DNA from: JANMDR01 sp031376425 | GTDB taxonomy: Bacteria > Pseudomonadota > Gammaproteobacteria > Burkholderiales > Usitatibacteraceae | Assembly: GCA_031376425.1 (NCBI GenBank) | Contig: JANMDR010000325.1 | Span: forward strand, 1-28,246 | Reading direction: 5' to 3' | DNA: 28,246 nt | In this document: one piece after another, positions 1-8,332 of the stretch | Numbering within the stretch: the first letter of the stretch is position 1 | Layout of the letters: each line of letters begins with the position of its first letter | Translations under genes and position numbers: made by a program | Notes under the pieces: model-generated | What the model was told of the DNA's origin: nothing | Database searches by the model: none | Seen by the model: the letters and a program-made list of their open reading frames with translations, nothing else

Positions 1-619
1 ATTCGCTTTTCATCACAATAAGCGACATGGTATGACCAAGAACATCATGTAAGTCGCGACTAATACGTTCACGCTCGGCTAATCTTGCCAGGCGTTGCAC
101 TTCTTGTTGCGATTGCTGCAACTGCTGTCTGCCTGCCTCAATACGTTGACCGTATATAGCTTGCGCCACAAGCGCACCGCTAAATATAACGGTAAAAATA
201 AGCCATTCGATTGGATAGCCAATATAAATCACCTCAGCAGCAACTAACAATAAGGCAATTGCTAAAAATAGGATAGCGCGAGCTGTTCGCACCCGATAAG
301 TCGCACTAATCACACCATAAATTACATAGGTGTTACCGCTCGGGTTAAAGGGAATAACGCATAGCGCTAATAACACCATCGCTGCCGCGCAGAGCATGGC
401 AGTGCGGGTCTTAGCACGGAACACGGCAAAATGTAGTGGCAAATAAATCATCACACTCACAAGCGTTACTGCGATGTCTGTGCTCGACACATTCCTACCA
501 AGCGCTAACGGGAAAATCAAAAACACTAAATAGATCAAGTTGACGTACATGAGCGGACGCATCGACGATCGACTATTTGGTTTGGTACTTTCTTCGTCGT
601 GATTTATATTGAAGCGCAC
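1..619 (-). CDS. DesK/NarX-type sensor histidine kinase, N-terminal part (cut by window edge)
   Basis: Only the first 206 residues are in the window; the ATP-binding domain lies beyond position 1. The protein has several hydrophobic stretches (about residues 24-42, 47-68, 74-91, 97-107 and 115-156), so it is a polytopic inner-membrane sensor. A Gln-rich coiled linker (about 160-182) leads into the dimerisation/phosphoacceptor helix. The motif RDLHDVLGHTMS contains the predicted phosphorylated His191 and is the HisKA_3 signature of kinases that pair with NarL/LuxR-type response regulators. The start is taken as GTG at 619, preceded by a weak AAGAGA; ATG at 562 (residue 20) is a possible alternative. 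It follows an ABC ATPase and permease on the same strand with a 42-bp gap, an arrangement common for exporters under two-component control. A response regulator would be expected just outside the window. The signal sensed is unknown. Confidence 0.85.
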   Translation of the reverse strand, partial: MRFNINHDEESTKPNSRSSMRPLMYVNLIYLVFLIFPLALGRNVSSTDIAVTLVSVMIYLPLHFAVFRAKTRTAMLCAAAMVLLALCVIPFNPSGNTYVIYGVISATYRVRTARAILFLAIALLLVAAEVIYIGYPIEWLIFTVIFSGALVAQAIYGQRIEAGRQQLQQSQQEVQRLARLAERERISRDLHDVLGHTMSLIVMKSE

Positions 620-661
620 AATCGGTCTCTTAAATTAGGTATTGATGACGCACCATAATTA

Positions 662-1435
662 CTATTTTAGCTTCATGCGCGACCACAATGCGATTGCTGC
701 GTAGAGCATTAGTGCTGTTACCCCTGCAAGATAGGCAAGATGTTGCCATAGCGGCACGCCCGAATCAGCACCTACTACCTTAAGCGCAATTTGAGCGGCG
801 TGATAAGAGGGCCATACTGGTGCCACTGCGGCAATGTATTTAGGCAACACGGTTAGCGGAATCCACAGACCAGATAAAAACGCCATCGGCAGATAAATGA
901 AATTGATGATAGCGGGCGCGGCTTGGCTATTCACCAAGGTGCCAACCACCAAACCCAACGCACAAAATGGCAGAGCCGCAAACAGGGTAATTAGTAATAG
1001 CAAAAACCACTGTAACAGCGTTAGTTGGACACCGCCCAAGGTTGCCGCAATCAGTGCCAGCTCCAAGAATATGATGAATGCAAAGCCCATTGCCATGAGC
1101 ATTTTCGAGACAAAATATGCGCCGGCTAAAGAAGGTACGGCACGCCGCCATTTTAGCCAGCCTTTGTCACGCTCTACCGCAACACTAACGCCAAAACCAA
1201 ATAACCCCGGCCCCATCGCACCGAATATTAAATAGGTACATAGCAAATAAGTACTGGCTTTAACGCCTCCTTGTTTGCTCGCCATCAGAATACCGAACAA
1301 TAAATAAAACATCGCTGGGAAGAGCAACGAAGGTATCGCAAACGACGGCATGCGCAGGGTACGAATAAATTCGAAGCGCGCTTCCAAGGCATAAATCGAA
1401 AACGCATTCGGTAAGGCTTCACTAGCTTTAGTCAT
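662..1435 (-). CDS. ABC-2 type transporter permease
   Basis: A 257-residue integral membrane protein with about six hydrophobic segments and the layout of the ABC-2 family (DrrB/NatB-like): a cytoplasmic N-terminus, a first helix near residues 33-52, and a conserved late motif, FLSGLWIPLTVLPKYI, close to residues 185-200, typical of drug, polysaccharide or sodium exporter permeases. It begins 2 bp after the stop of the ATPase gene upstream, and AAAGGA of its ribosome binding site lies inside that gene, so the two are translationally coupled and probably form one exporter, likely as a homodimer of each subunit. The sensor kinase follows directly. The substrate cannot be told from sequence; drug or cell-envelope stress export is an inference from the kinase-linked context. 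Confidence 0.85.
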   Translation of the reverse strand: MTKASEALPNAFSIYALEARFEFIRTLRMPSFAIPSLLFPAMFYLLFGILMASKQGGVKASTYLLCTYLIFGAMGPGLFGFGVSVAVERDKGWLKWRRAVPSLAGAYFVSKMLMAMGFAFIIFLELALIAATLGGVQLTLLQWFLLLLITLFAALPFCALGLVVGTLVNSQAAPAIINFIYLPMAFLSGLWIPLTVLPKYIAAVAPVWPSYHAAQIALKVVGADSGVPLWQHLAYLAGVTALMLYAAIALWSRMKLK

Positions 1436-1437
1436 GA

Positions 1438-2352
1438 CTATTGTTCCTTTGTGAGTTGTACAAATGCTTCGGCCAATCCTGCGCGGGTGATTTCCAACTG
1501 GGATAAATCAGGGTCCGCTTCCAACAACTGACGCACTACTGCCTCGGCATGAATCGTTTGGATGTGTAACATCTCAGCCTTAAGTACAGCACTTTCTACG
1601 TCCGTCCAAGTGCGCACGATTTCGGCGCTAGTCTTGGTAACGCAGCGGATACTTTTTACCGCTACGCGGCCACGAATAGCTTCCACACTCCCCTCAGCAA
1701 CAATCTGCCCTTGCGCAATCACCACCACCCGATTGGCTAGGGCTTCTGCCTCCTCCAAGTAGTGAGTGGTGAGCACGATGGCAACGCCGCTATCAACCAA
1801 GGTGCGTACGCTACGCCACATGGCTTCGCGCGCGTCAATATCTAAGCCTGTTGTAGGCTCATCCAAAAATAAAATATCTACATGCGCACAAATGGCGAGC
1901 GCAAATTGCACGCGGCGCTGTTGTCCACCTGAAAGTTTGCCGTAGGGGCGCTGCAATAGCTCGGCAATACCGCTCATGGCGTAGAGTTCAGTTTTATCAC
2001 GTGGTTTGCTGTAATAACTTTGCGTAAGCTCGATTAGCTCACATACCTTTAAGGTGTCGGGTAAATCCGCCGCCTGCATCATTACCCCGACGCGCAGCCG
2101 CGCTGCGCGGGTACTGGCGGCCAGATCAAATAAGGTCACCGCCCCTGCATCAGGTTGCAATAAATTGAGCCACAATGAAACCGCTGTTGTTTTGCCCGCA
2201 CCGTTTGGCCCTAACAAGGCCAGCACTTCACCCGCGTGAACGCTCAAATTTAAACCGTTTAATGCAGTAACGGCACCGTATTTTTTACTCACATTTTGCA
2301 GCTGCGCTAAAATCGGCGATATTGGCTTAAGTACAGTATCTGTATTCATCAT
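1438..2352 (-). CDS. ABC transporter ATP-binding protein (DrrA/NatA-like)
   Basis: A 304-residue ATPase subunit that powers the adjacent permease. The Walker A motif GPNGAGKT is at residues 48-55, the signature LSGGQ at 140-144, the Walker B ILFLDEP at 160-166, and the switch histidine lies in TTHYLEEAE. After about residue 215 comes a C-terminal extension of roughly 90 residues, as in DrrA-type exporters. Two consecutive ATG codons open the frame; GGGAG lies 8 bases upstream of the first. It is the first gene of the operon ATPase-permease-histidine kinase. It is transcribed away from the gene at 2515, and the shared 162-bp spacer carries two palindromes that could serve as operators. Subfamily assignment is good, but substrate assignment is not possible. 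Confidence 0.9.
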   Translation of the reverse strand: MMNTDTVLKPISPILAQLQNVSKKYGAVTALNGLNLSVHAGEVLALLGPNGAGKTTAVSLWLNLLQPDAGAVTLFDLAASTRAARLRVGVMMQAADLPDTLKVCELIELTQSYYSKPRDKTELYAMSGIAELLQRPYGKLSGGQQRRVQFALAICAHVDILFLDEPTTGLDIDAREAMWRSVRTLVDSGVAIVLTTHYLEEAEALANRVVVIAQGQIVAEGSVEAIRGRVAVKSIRCVTKTSAEIVRTWTDVESAVLKAEMLHIQTIHAEAVVRQLLEADPDLSQLEITRAGLAEAFVQLTKEQ

Positions 2353-2443
2353 ATTTACTTCTCCCTCGTAGTTGTTTCTTCCTTATATGCATGATGCAAT
2401 AACGAAGTGAAGCGCAACAGTGGGCGATGTCAGGTTTTTTAGG

Positions 2444-2455
2444 TGACAATTGTCA
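2444..2455. promoter_or_regulatory. 12-bp perfect palindrome, possible regulator binding site
   Basis: TGACAATTGTCA is a perfect 12-bp palindrome in the divergent spacer, about 92 bases upstream of the ABC ATPase start and 60 bases upstream of the gene on the plus strand. Dyads of this kind are typical of dimeric response regulators such as the NarL/LuxR type expected to pair with the histidine kinase of this operon. The binding protein is inferred, not shown. Confidence 0.4.
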
Positions 2456-2468
2456 TGAAACAGTAGTA

Positions 2469-2485
2469 CGATTTGGTTCAAATCG
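2469..2485. promoter_or_regulatory. Inverted repeat, possible operator or hairpin
   Basis: CGATTTG-GTT-CAAATCG is a perfect 7-bp inverted repeat with a 3-base centre. It lies 14 bases after the 12-bp palindrome and 30 bases before the start codon of the plus-strand gene at 2515. Just after it comes an AT-rich TGATAATAAT that could be a -10 element for that gene, so the repeat would overlap the promoter. No good -35 was found. Confidence 0.35.
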
Positions 2486-2514
2486 CATGATAATAATTAG
2501 AAAGGGTTCCCGCC

Positions 2515-3231
2515 ATGCCATTATTTGCTGCAGGATTAACGACCATTGCCATCATTGTCTGTCTAGTGATGTGGCGCAAACAAGTTGCTGCAAAACGCGA
2601 AGCAGTCGTGCGGCATTATGTGCTGCCGCGCGGTCTATTTCTTAAGCTACGTAATCACCATCCCGACTTGACGGAAAAACAATGCCAACTTGTTGCACAA
2701 GGTTTGCGACAATTTTTTTATGCTTATCTTAAAAGCGGCTGTCAGTTTGTCTCTATGCCTTCGCAAGTGGCGGATGACCTTTGGCATGAATTTATTTTGT
2801 ACACCAAGGAATATCAACAGTTTTGTAATCAGGCGTTTGGTTGCTTTTTGCATCACACCCCTGCTGTGGTGCTCAGTGCCGATAAACAAAACAACACCGG
2901 TATTCGCCGCACTTGGCGTTATGCGTGTAAGGATGAAAATATCAACCCTCACGCGCCGGAACGTATCCCTTTATTATTTGCGCTAGACACCAAACTAAAA
3001 ATTCCGAACGGGTTTCGTTATGTGGCTAATTGCGATGGCGTTAGGCGTGCTGGTGTTGCCGCAGGTAGCAGCCACACCGTTCACTGTGGCGGTGATTTTT
3101 CGAGCAGCAGTTTTGACGGTGGCACTTCCGGCTTGGACTCCGGCAGTGATAGCGGATCAAGTGACAGTAGTAGCGATAGCGGCGGCAGTGATAGTGGCGG
3201 TGGTGGCTGTGGCGGCGGGAGTAGTGATTAA
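2515..3231 (+). CDS. Membrane-anchored protein with GRDP-like core and Gly/Ser/Asp-rich tail, function unknown
   Basis: A 238-residue protein. The start is supported by AAAGGG 8 bases upstream. Residues 3-20 form one hydrophobic segment followed by basic residues (RKQVAAKR), so it is probably anchored in the membrane. The core has a conserved-looking stretch, VADDLWHEFILYTKEY, at 85-100, then CNQAFGCFLHHTP at 104-116. This pattern resembles glycine-rich-domain (GRDP-like) proteins, in which a WHxFI..T..Y..F......HH core precedes a Gly-rich tail. From about residue 194 to the end the chain is almost entirely Ser, Gly and Asp and ends GGGGCGGGSSD with a lone Cys. Its stop lies 8 bp from the convergent stop of der, with no clear hairpin between them. 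Family resemblance is from memory and moderate; no enzymatic role can be assigned. Confidence 0.7.
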   Translation: MPLFAAGLTTIAIIVCLVMWRKQVAAKREAVVRHYVLPRGLFLKLRNHHPDLTEKQCQLVAQGLRQFFYAYLKSGCQFVSMPSQVADDLWHEFILYTKEYQQFCNQAFGCFLHHTPAVVLSADKQNNTGIRRTWRYACKDENINPHAPERIPLLFALDTKLKIPNGFRYVANCDGVRRAGVAAGSSHTVHCGGDFSSSSFDGGTSGLDSGSDSGSSDSSSDSGGSDSGGGGCGGGSSD

Positions 3232-3239
3232 GCTACCGT

Positions 3240-4646
3240 TTATGCGTAAGTGCGCTTGCCATAACGCTTATTGCGACGGCGCTTATCTTCTTGGCTCTTA
3301 GTCAGCACATTTCCACCACGATCACCGTAGGGATTCGCGGCATTTTTTAGCTCAACTCTGAGCGGTGTGCCTTTGAGGTCAAAGGCTTTTTGGAAGTAGC
3401 TTTCTAAATAGCGCACATAAGATTTCGGCAAGCTATCCAAACCGGTGCCGTGAATAATCACTAGCGGCGGGTTATGGCCCCCTTGGTGGGCATAGCGGAG
3501 TTTAGGACGATGCAGGCCATTCATTGGCGGCTGATGTGCTGCTGTGGCCGCTAACAGGGCGCGGGTGAGCTTGGGCGTAGGCATACGTGCCATCGCGGCA
3601 AGGAACGTGGCATCAATGGAGCCAAAGAGCTTGCCCACACCCATACCATCAAGCGCAGAAATGGTGTGGAAATTGGCGAAATTTAAAAAATGCAGTTTGC
3701 GGTCAAATTCAGCTTTGGTGCGCTCGCGGGTGTATTCATCAAGATTATCCCACTTATTAATTGCCACCACTACGGCGCGACCCGACTCAAGCACAAAGCC
3801 CGCAATATGGGCATCTTGGTCAGAAATTTCTTGTCTAGCGTCTAGCAACAGCAGCACGACATTAGCGTCTTCAACGGCTTGTAAAGTTTTGATTACAGAG
3901 AATTTTTCTACAGCTTCAAATACTTTACCGCGACGTCTTATACCCGCCGTATCGATAATGGTGTATTTCTTGTCGCCGCGCTGCAGCGGAATATAAATAG
4001 AATCACGCGTGGTGCCGGGCTCATCAAATGCAATAACACGCTCTTCACCCAACATGCGATTTGCGAGCGTTGATTTACCCACATTGGGGCGACCGACAAT
4101 CGCAATCTTGGGGTGATCGTCTTCTTCAACTTCTTCTTCTTCGGGAAAGCTTTCAAGCACAAACTCGATTAAGCTTTTTACGCCTTCACCGTGTGCAGCA
4201 GAAATTGCGTGGGGATCACCAAGCGCTAGTTCATGAAACTCCGCCACGGCCACATCGTCGTTCATGCCTTCGGTTTTATTTACCGCAACAATAATCGGCG
4301 CACCGCGATTCACGCATTGTTTACGCAAGCGTTCAGCAATAATATTATCTTGCGCCGTGAGACCTTGGCGGCCATCGGTAACAAAAATAATCGCATCTGC
4401 TTCATCAACGGCTTGCAGGGTTTGCTTTGCCATTTCATGCAAAATACCATCTGTAACTACGGGCTCAAAGCCACCGGTATCCACAATTAAATAGGGCTTG
4501 GACGCACCGACGCCATGACCGTAATGACGGTCGCGGGTTAGTCCAGGCTGGTCGTGGACAATAGCGTCGCGCGACTTAGTGAGTCGATTAAATAAAAGTG
4601 ATTTACCGACGTTTGGTCGGCCAACAAGCACGATGGTAGGTTTCAT
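3240..4646 (-). CDS. der: Ribosome biogenesis GTPase Der (EngA)
   Basis: An essential double GTPase that acts in maturation of the 50S ribosomal subunit. Two tandem G domains are visible. In the first, G1 GRPNVGKS is at residues 9-16, DTGG at 56-59 and NKTE at 123-126. In the second, G1 is at 185-192, DTAG at 232-235 and NKWD at 297-300. An acidic linker (EEEEVEEDD) separates the domains. The C-terminal third is the KH-like RNA-binding domain, ending in the basic RRRNKRYGKR. The length of 468 residues is normal for the family. It is the last gene of the hisS-yfgM-bamB-der block, 105 bp after bamB. The ribosome binding site is weak. In many betaproteobacteria hfq and hflX follow der; here a convergent unrelated gene takes that place. 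Confidence 0.97.
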   Translation of the reverse strand: MKPTIVLVGRPNVGKSLLFNRLTKSRDAIVHDQPGLTRDRHYGHGVGASKPYLIVDTGGFEPVVTDGILHEMAKQTLQAVDEADAIIFVTDGRQGLTAQDNIIAERLRKQCVNRGAPIIVAVNKTEGMNDDVAVAEFHELALGDPHAISAAHGEGVKSLIEFVLESFPEEEEVEEDDHPKIAIVGRPNVGKSTLANRMLGEERVIAFDEPGTTRDSIYIPLQRGDKKYTIIDTAGIRRRGKVFEAVEKFSVIKTLQAVEDANVVLLLLDARQEISDQDAHIAGFVLESGRAVVVAINKWDNLDEYTRERTKAEFDRKLHFLNFANFHTISALDGMGVGKLFGSIDATFLAAMARMPTPKLTRALLAATAAHQPPMNGLHRPKLRYAHQGGHNPPLVIIHGTGLDSLPKSYVRYLESYFQKAFDLKGTPLRVELKNAANPYGDRGGNVLTKSQEDKRRRNKRYGKRTYA

Positions 4647-4751
4647 AATTTTTGTGCTTTTCTTGCTTTAACGTTATGCGGTGCTGCGAGAATAAAATTG
4701 CGGATATTGCTTATACTAATTACGTATTGCGTTAGGGATTACTCTCAGTAT

Positions 4752-5960
4752 CTACTTCGAGACTGTCAGAGCAAACACCCCGCCTTTTTCGGTTTGCGCG
4801 ATGGCGCGGGTAGCTTGAGCACTGAATGCGGTAATGGCTGTACCATCGGTCGTAACACTACTGAGTAAATCGCCATTGACCACACTGAGCGCATGTACCG
4901 CACCAAAATCATCGGCAACCAATAATTTGCCGCCAAGCAAAACCGGAATGCGTGGCACCCGTTTGATCAGCTTTTCTTGCTTCCACACTGATGCGCCGGT
5001 GAGCTTATCGAGTGCATGGATATTGCCCTGCACGTCAACTACATAAAGGTTTTTAGCATCTACTACCACGCCTGCAGCACTCGATAAATCACGCGCCCAA
5101 AGGACATTGCCATTCAATGTTTCTAAACAACCTGTACGGCCTTGAAACACGCCAACACAAATACGATTGTCGTCCAATACCGGTAATGCTGCAACGTCCG
5201 AAATACGTTCAAGTTCTGTAGCGCCACGGGGAACAGAAATGGTTGCTTCCCAAACCGGTTTGCCACTATCAAGCTCGATAGCCACAACGCGACCACCCGC
5301 ATAACCCGCGTAAACCGTGCTGCGGCTAACGATAACGCCAGCATTGGTGCGCAGGGTGAGCGCTGGTGTAGCGCGTTGGTACACCCAGATGCGCTTGCCA
5401 TCACCGCGATTTAAACTAAGGATACGGCCATCTGCAGCGCGTACCAGTACGGCATTGCTGGTAACCACAGGGGGGGCTAAAATTTCACCAGCAACATCGC
5501 TTCGCCAAAGCTGGCGACCGGCTAAATCAAAAGCAAATATTTCGCCTTTATCCGTACCGACGGCAATTAGGTTTTCACCCACGCCAACGCCACCAGAAAT
5601 TGCTTTGGGTAATTCCACTTTTGAAACTGGGCGACCATTTTCTTCTGCTAATGCGGCGATGCCACCCGTAGCACCAGTAACATAAATTTGTTTTTCACCA
5701 AAAGCGGGCATAAAGCCATTACCTTTGGCGCGACCCACTGCAGATTGCCACTGCACCGCCACCGAATTGGCCGCAGTGCCCGCAGGAATAGGTGCACCCG
5801 AACCACGCCATTTATCGCCAAGTGTAGGAACCGTATTCTTAATGACAGTGCACGACGCTAAGCTGCAAACGACGAGCGCTGCCAGTGCGACGTTGGTGAT
5901 TTTATAGCTAGCCTTATTAGGCAACTGAGCAGGCAATACTGCGTTTACTTCTGCGTTCAC
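4752..5960 (-). CDS. bamB: Outer membrane protein assembly factor BamB
   Basis: A 402-residue lipoprotein subunit of the BAM complex, which inserts beta-barrel proteins into the outer membrane. The lipobox LASC places the lipidated cysteine at residue 37, after a hydrophobic stretch at 22-36. The remainder shows repeated beta-propeller blades of the PQQ-like type, for example ALDKLTGASVWKQEK and SLNRGDGKRIWVYQR. The start is GTG at 5960: AGGAG lies 7 bases upstream, and the GTG overlaps the TGA stop of the upstream gene as GTGA, so translation is coupled. The resulting N-region before the hydrophobic core is unusually long for a lipoprotein signal (about 20 residues). The order hisS-yfgM-bamB-der is a classic context for this gene. 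Confidence 0.95.
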   Translation of the reverse strand: MNAEVNAVLPAQLPNKASYKITNVALAALVVCSLASCTVIKNTVPTLGDKWRGSGAPIPAGTAANSVAVQWQSAVGRAKGNGFMPAFGEKQIYVTGATGGIAALAEENGRPVSKVELPKAISGGVGVGENLIAVGTDKGEIFAFDLAGRQLWRSDVAGEILAPPVVTSNAVLVRAADGRILSLNRGDGKRIWVYQRATPALTLRTNAGVIVSRSTVYAGYAGGRVVAIELDSGKPVWEATISVPRGATELERISDVAALPVLDDNRICVGVFQGRTGCLETLNGNVLWARDLSSAAGVVVDAKNLYVVDVQGNIHALDKLTGASVWKQEKLIKRVPRIPVLLGGKLLVADDFGAVHALSVVNGDLLSSVTTDGTAITAFSAQATRAIAQTEKGGVFALTVSK

Positions 5961-6685
5961 TTAGCGGCTCCTGTTTTTGCATCTTTTGCGGCGTCCTTAG
6001 TGGCGTCCTTACCTGCCCCAGCAACCACTTGCACTCCAGCAGCACCAACGCCGATGGCGTCAAGCTTTGATTGCGTAAATGCTTTGATAGCGCTACGCGA
6101 ATCCGATTTTTCAATCGCCAACTGATAAGCAGTGCGGGCTTCGTCAGTACGACCTAAGGCCTGTAACACATCGCCCTTTAAATCGGCCGCAAGCGGTACA
6201 AAAGCGTCGTCTTTAATAGTATCTAGCACCTTTAAAGCGTCATCGGATTTTTGGTTTTCAAACATTACTGTTGCCAAACGCAGCCGGGCAATACTGCGAT
6301 GCGTATCACGACCATTATCCACAACCCATTGCAAATGCTTAGTGGCCGTCGTGTAATCGCCAGCGTCGAATGTTGCCTTTGCCGCAAGCAATTGCGCTTC
6401 CGTGGCATAAAACGTGCTCGGCAAGTTTGCCGCCAGCGCATCGGCAGCAGCGGTGAGTTTTTTAGGGTCTTTGCTCGTGCTAGCTTCAGTGACTGCTGTC
6501 TTCACCGCTTTAAATTCAATTTCCGCTTTGTCGGCTTGATTGCGCTGCCACGCTTTCCACGCGACTGAACCTAACACGGCGGCCAAGGTAATAATCACCG
6601 CGCCATAAACAAATGTGCCCCACTTGTTCCACCAGTCTTTGAGTGCGTCAATACGTTCTTGTTCTTCTAAATCATATGCGGCCAT
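5957..6685 (-). CDS. YfgM-like tetratricopeptide-repeat membrane protein
   Basis: A 242-residue protein with a short cytoplasmic N-terminus (MAAYDLEEQERIDALKDWW), one transmembrane helix at about residues 25-43, and a periplasmic domain of degenerate TPR helices. This is the layout of E. coli YfgM, a partner of the SecYEG/PpiD chaperone network. The motif LEEQERIDALKDWW...WG is characteristic of the family. The tail after about residue 215 is Ala/Lys/Asp-rich (KDATKDAAKDAKTGAAK) and probably disordered. AGGA lies 8-9 bases upstream of the ATG. It sits between hisS and bamB and overlaps the bamB start by 4 bp. Together with bamB this suggests a common role in cell-envelope protein biogenesis. 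Confidence 0.88.
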   Translation of the reverse strand: MAAYDLEEQERIDALKDWWNKWGTFVYGAVIITLAAVLGSVAWKAWQRNQADKAEIEFKAVKTAVTEASTSKDPKKLTAAADALAANLPSTFYATEAQLLAAKATFDAGDYTTATKHLQWVVDNGRDTHRSIARLRLATVMFENQKSDDALKVLDTIKDDAFVPLAADLKGDVLQALGRTDEARTAYQLAIEKSDSRSAIKAFTQSKLDAIGVGAAGVQVVAGAGKDATKDAAKDAKTGAAK

Positions 6686-6750
6686 AGCGTTTTTCCTAAA
6701 AATAATTTACTAATTGGTGTTGTTGCAAATACTGAAAAATACCTAATTCA

Positions 6751-8091
6751 TCAAGGGTTTCGCGCCGCCAATACATGCGCTACCAAGGCATCAATGGTTA
6801 ATGATTGCTGCGAACCGTCCTGCAAATTCTTGACAGCAAAAACATCCGCTGCTACTTCATCTGTGCCGCGAATAATAGCAAAGCGTGCGCCACTTGCATC
6901 CGCCTTCTTCATTTGCGATTTAAAGCTCGCATCCGTACCATCTGCATTGGCGTGCAGTACTACGCGCAACCCAGCGTTTCGCAACGCTTCGGCTTGCGCA
7001 AATGCGGCTGCACTCAAGCCCTCACCATAAATAAAATAGGCATCAATTGCGGCAGGTAATGCAGCGGGCGGATTAGCTTCTAACATAAGCATCACCCGTT
7101 CGGCACCGATGCCAAAACCACAACTTGGCGCTGGCTTACCGCCCAATTGCTCACACAAGCCATCGTATCGACCGCCGCCGCCGATAGTAAGTTCCCAATC
7201 TGCGCCTTTGCCAATAAATTCAAAGACAGTGCGGTTGTAATAATCAAAGCCGCGTACCAAGCGTGGATTCACGGTGTAAGCCACCCCCGCTGCTTCTAAG
7301 CGACTCGTAACGCCTAAAAAATGCACTTTGGCGGCCTCATCTAAATAATCGGCCAACTTCGGTGCGGCATCCACCAAACTTTGCATGGCCGGATTTTTTG
7401 TATCCAAGGTACGCAAAGGATTAGTGTGTAAGCGACGTTTAGCATCCTCATCTAACTTGTCTTCATTGGCTTCAAAATACGCAACCAACGCTGCCCGATG
7501 CGCCTGACGCGCTGGCACATCACCGATGGAGTTGATTTCAAGCCGCACATGGTCTAATCCCAACTCTCGCCAGAGCCGTGCCAACATCACAATTTGTTCA
7601 GCGTCTACATCCGGCCCTGCATAGCCCATCGCCTCAACGTCAAACTGGTGAAACTGCCGGAGTCGCCCTTTTTGCGGACGTTCATGGCGAAACATCGGCC
7701 CAAAGGTCCAGATACGTTTTGGTCCTTCGCGCAGCAAGCTATGCTCAACTGCCGCACGCACCAAGCCTGCAGTAGCTTCAGGGCGTAGCGTCAGCGCATC
7801 ACCGTTCATACTATCGAGAAAGGAATACATTTCTTTTTCAACAATATCCGTCACTTCACCGATGGAACGCGCAAATAACGGCGTCGGTTCCACAATGGGT
7901 GTGCGCATGAGCTGATAGCCATGCGCCTCAAACACGCGCCGCGTCGTATCTTCAAAAAACTGCCAGAGCGCGCTGTGCTGCGGCAACAAATCATGCATAC
8001 CCTTTACCGCTTGCAAGCGTTGTAGGGAAGCTGACTTAGGTGCAGACTGGGAGGCAGTTTTAACGATATTTTGTAGAGAAGGCGACGACAT
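6751..8091 (-). CDS. hisS: Histidyl-tRNA synthetase
   Basis: A class II aminoacyl-tRNA synthetase that charges tRNA-His. Visible signatures are TLRPEATAGLVRA at about residues 101-113, motif 2 MFRHERPQKGRLRQFHQFD at 133-151, the histidine-binding loop LVRGFDYYNRTVFE near 275-290, and motif 3 CGFGIGAERVML near 325-336. The C-terminal anticodon-binding domain follows. The length is 446 residues. The family usually begins close to QAVKGMHDLLP, so the first 25 or so residues are an extra Ser/Ala-rich extension, and no strong ribosome binding site precedes the ATG at 8091; a later start is possible. In many relatives ispG lies immediately upstream; here the upstream neighbour is clpB, 241 bp away. 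Confidence 0.97.
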   Translation of the reverse strand: MSSPSLQNIVKTASQSAPKSASLQRLQAVKGMHDLLPQHSALWQFFEDTTRRVFEAHGYQLMRTPIVEPTPLFARSIGEVTDIVEKEMYSFLDSMNGDALTLRPEATAGLVRAAVEHSLLREGPKRIWTFGPMFRHERPQKGRLRQFHQFDVEAMGYAGPDVDAEQIVMLARLWRELGLDHVRLEINSIGDVPARQAHRAALVAYFEANEDKLDEDAKRRLHTNPLRTLDTKNPAMQSLVDAAPKLADYLDEAAKVHFLGVTSRLEAAGVAYTVNPRLVRGFDYYNRTVFEFIGKGADWELTIGGGGRYDGLCEQLGGKPAPSCGFGIGAERVMLMLEANPPAALPAAIDAYFIYGEGLSAAAFAQAEALRNAGLRVVLHANADGTDASFKSQMKKADASGARFAIIRGTDEVAADVFAVKNLQDGSQQSLTIDALVAHVLAARNP

Positions 8092-8196
8092 GAAAGTAAT
8101 TTTGCGCGGTCAAGCCGCAGACGAGAATTTGAAAACTCTCTATTTTACAACGATTTAGCACAGTTAAGGGGGTTTTTAGGGCATTTGATGGCGAAT

Positions 8197-8243
8197 TGCC
8201 TATATTGTGCTGCCTTGATTTACAAGACAGCACCATATAGGCA
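8197..8243 (-). repeat. Long near-perfect hairpin between clpB and hisS
   Basis: Arms 8197-8212 and 8228-8243 (TGCCTATATTGTGCTG and CAGCACCATATAGGCA) pair over 16 bp with one mismatch. The stem continues through a T.G wobble and CTTG/CAAG, leaving a 5-base loop (ATTTA). That makes about 21 bp in the transcript of the minus strand. There is no T-run on either side, so it is not a standard Rho-independent terminator. It lies about 90 bases after the clpB stop and 105 bases before hisS. It could be a transcript 3'-end stabiliser, a processing site, or the remnant of a small palindromic repeat element. Confidence 0.6.
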
Positions 8244-8332
8244 GATTTTGCAAAAACGACGGAGCGTGAAGCCAAAATAGAGAACGTACAGGCGGGCTGT
8301 GCGATCCTATTACAGCGATATAGTTACAAAAG

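Noticed and set aside
8060..8275. 71-codon frame upstream of and overlapping hisS
   Set aside because: It runs through the hairpin at 8197-8243 and overlaps the hisS start in another frame; there is no ribosome binding site or recognisable protein.
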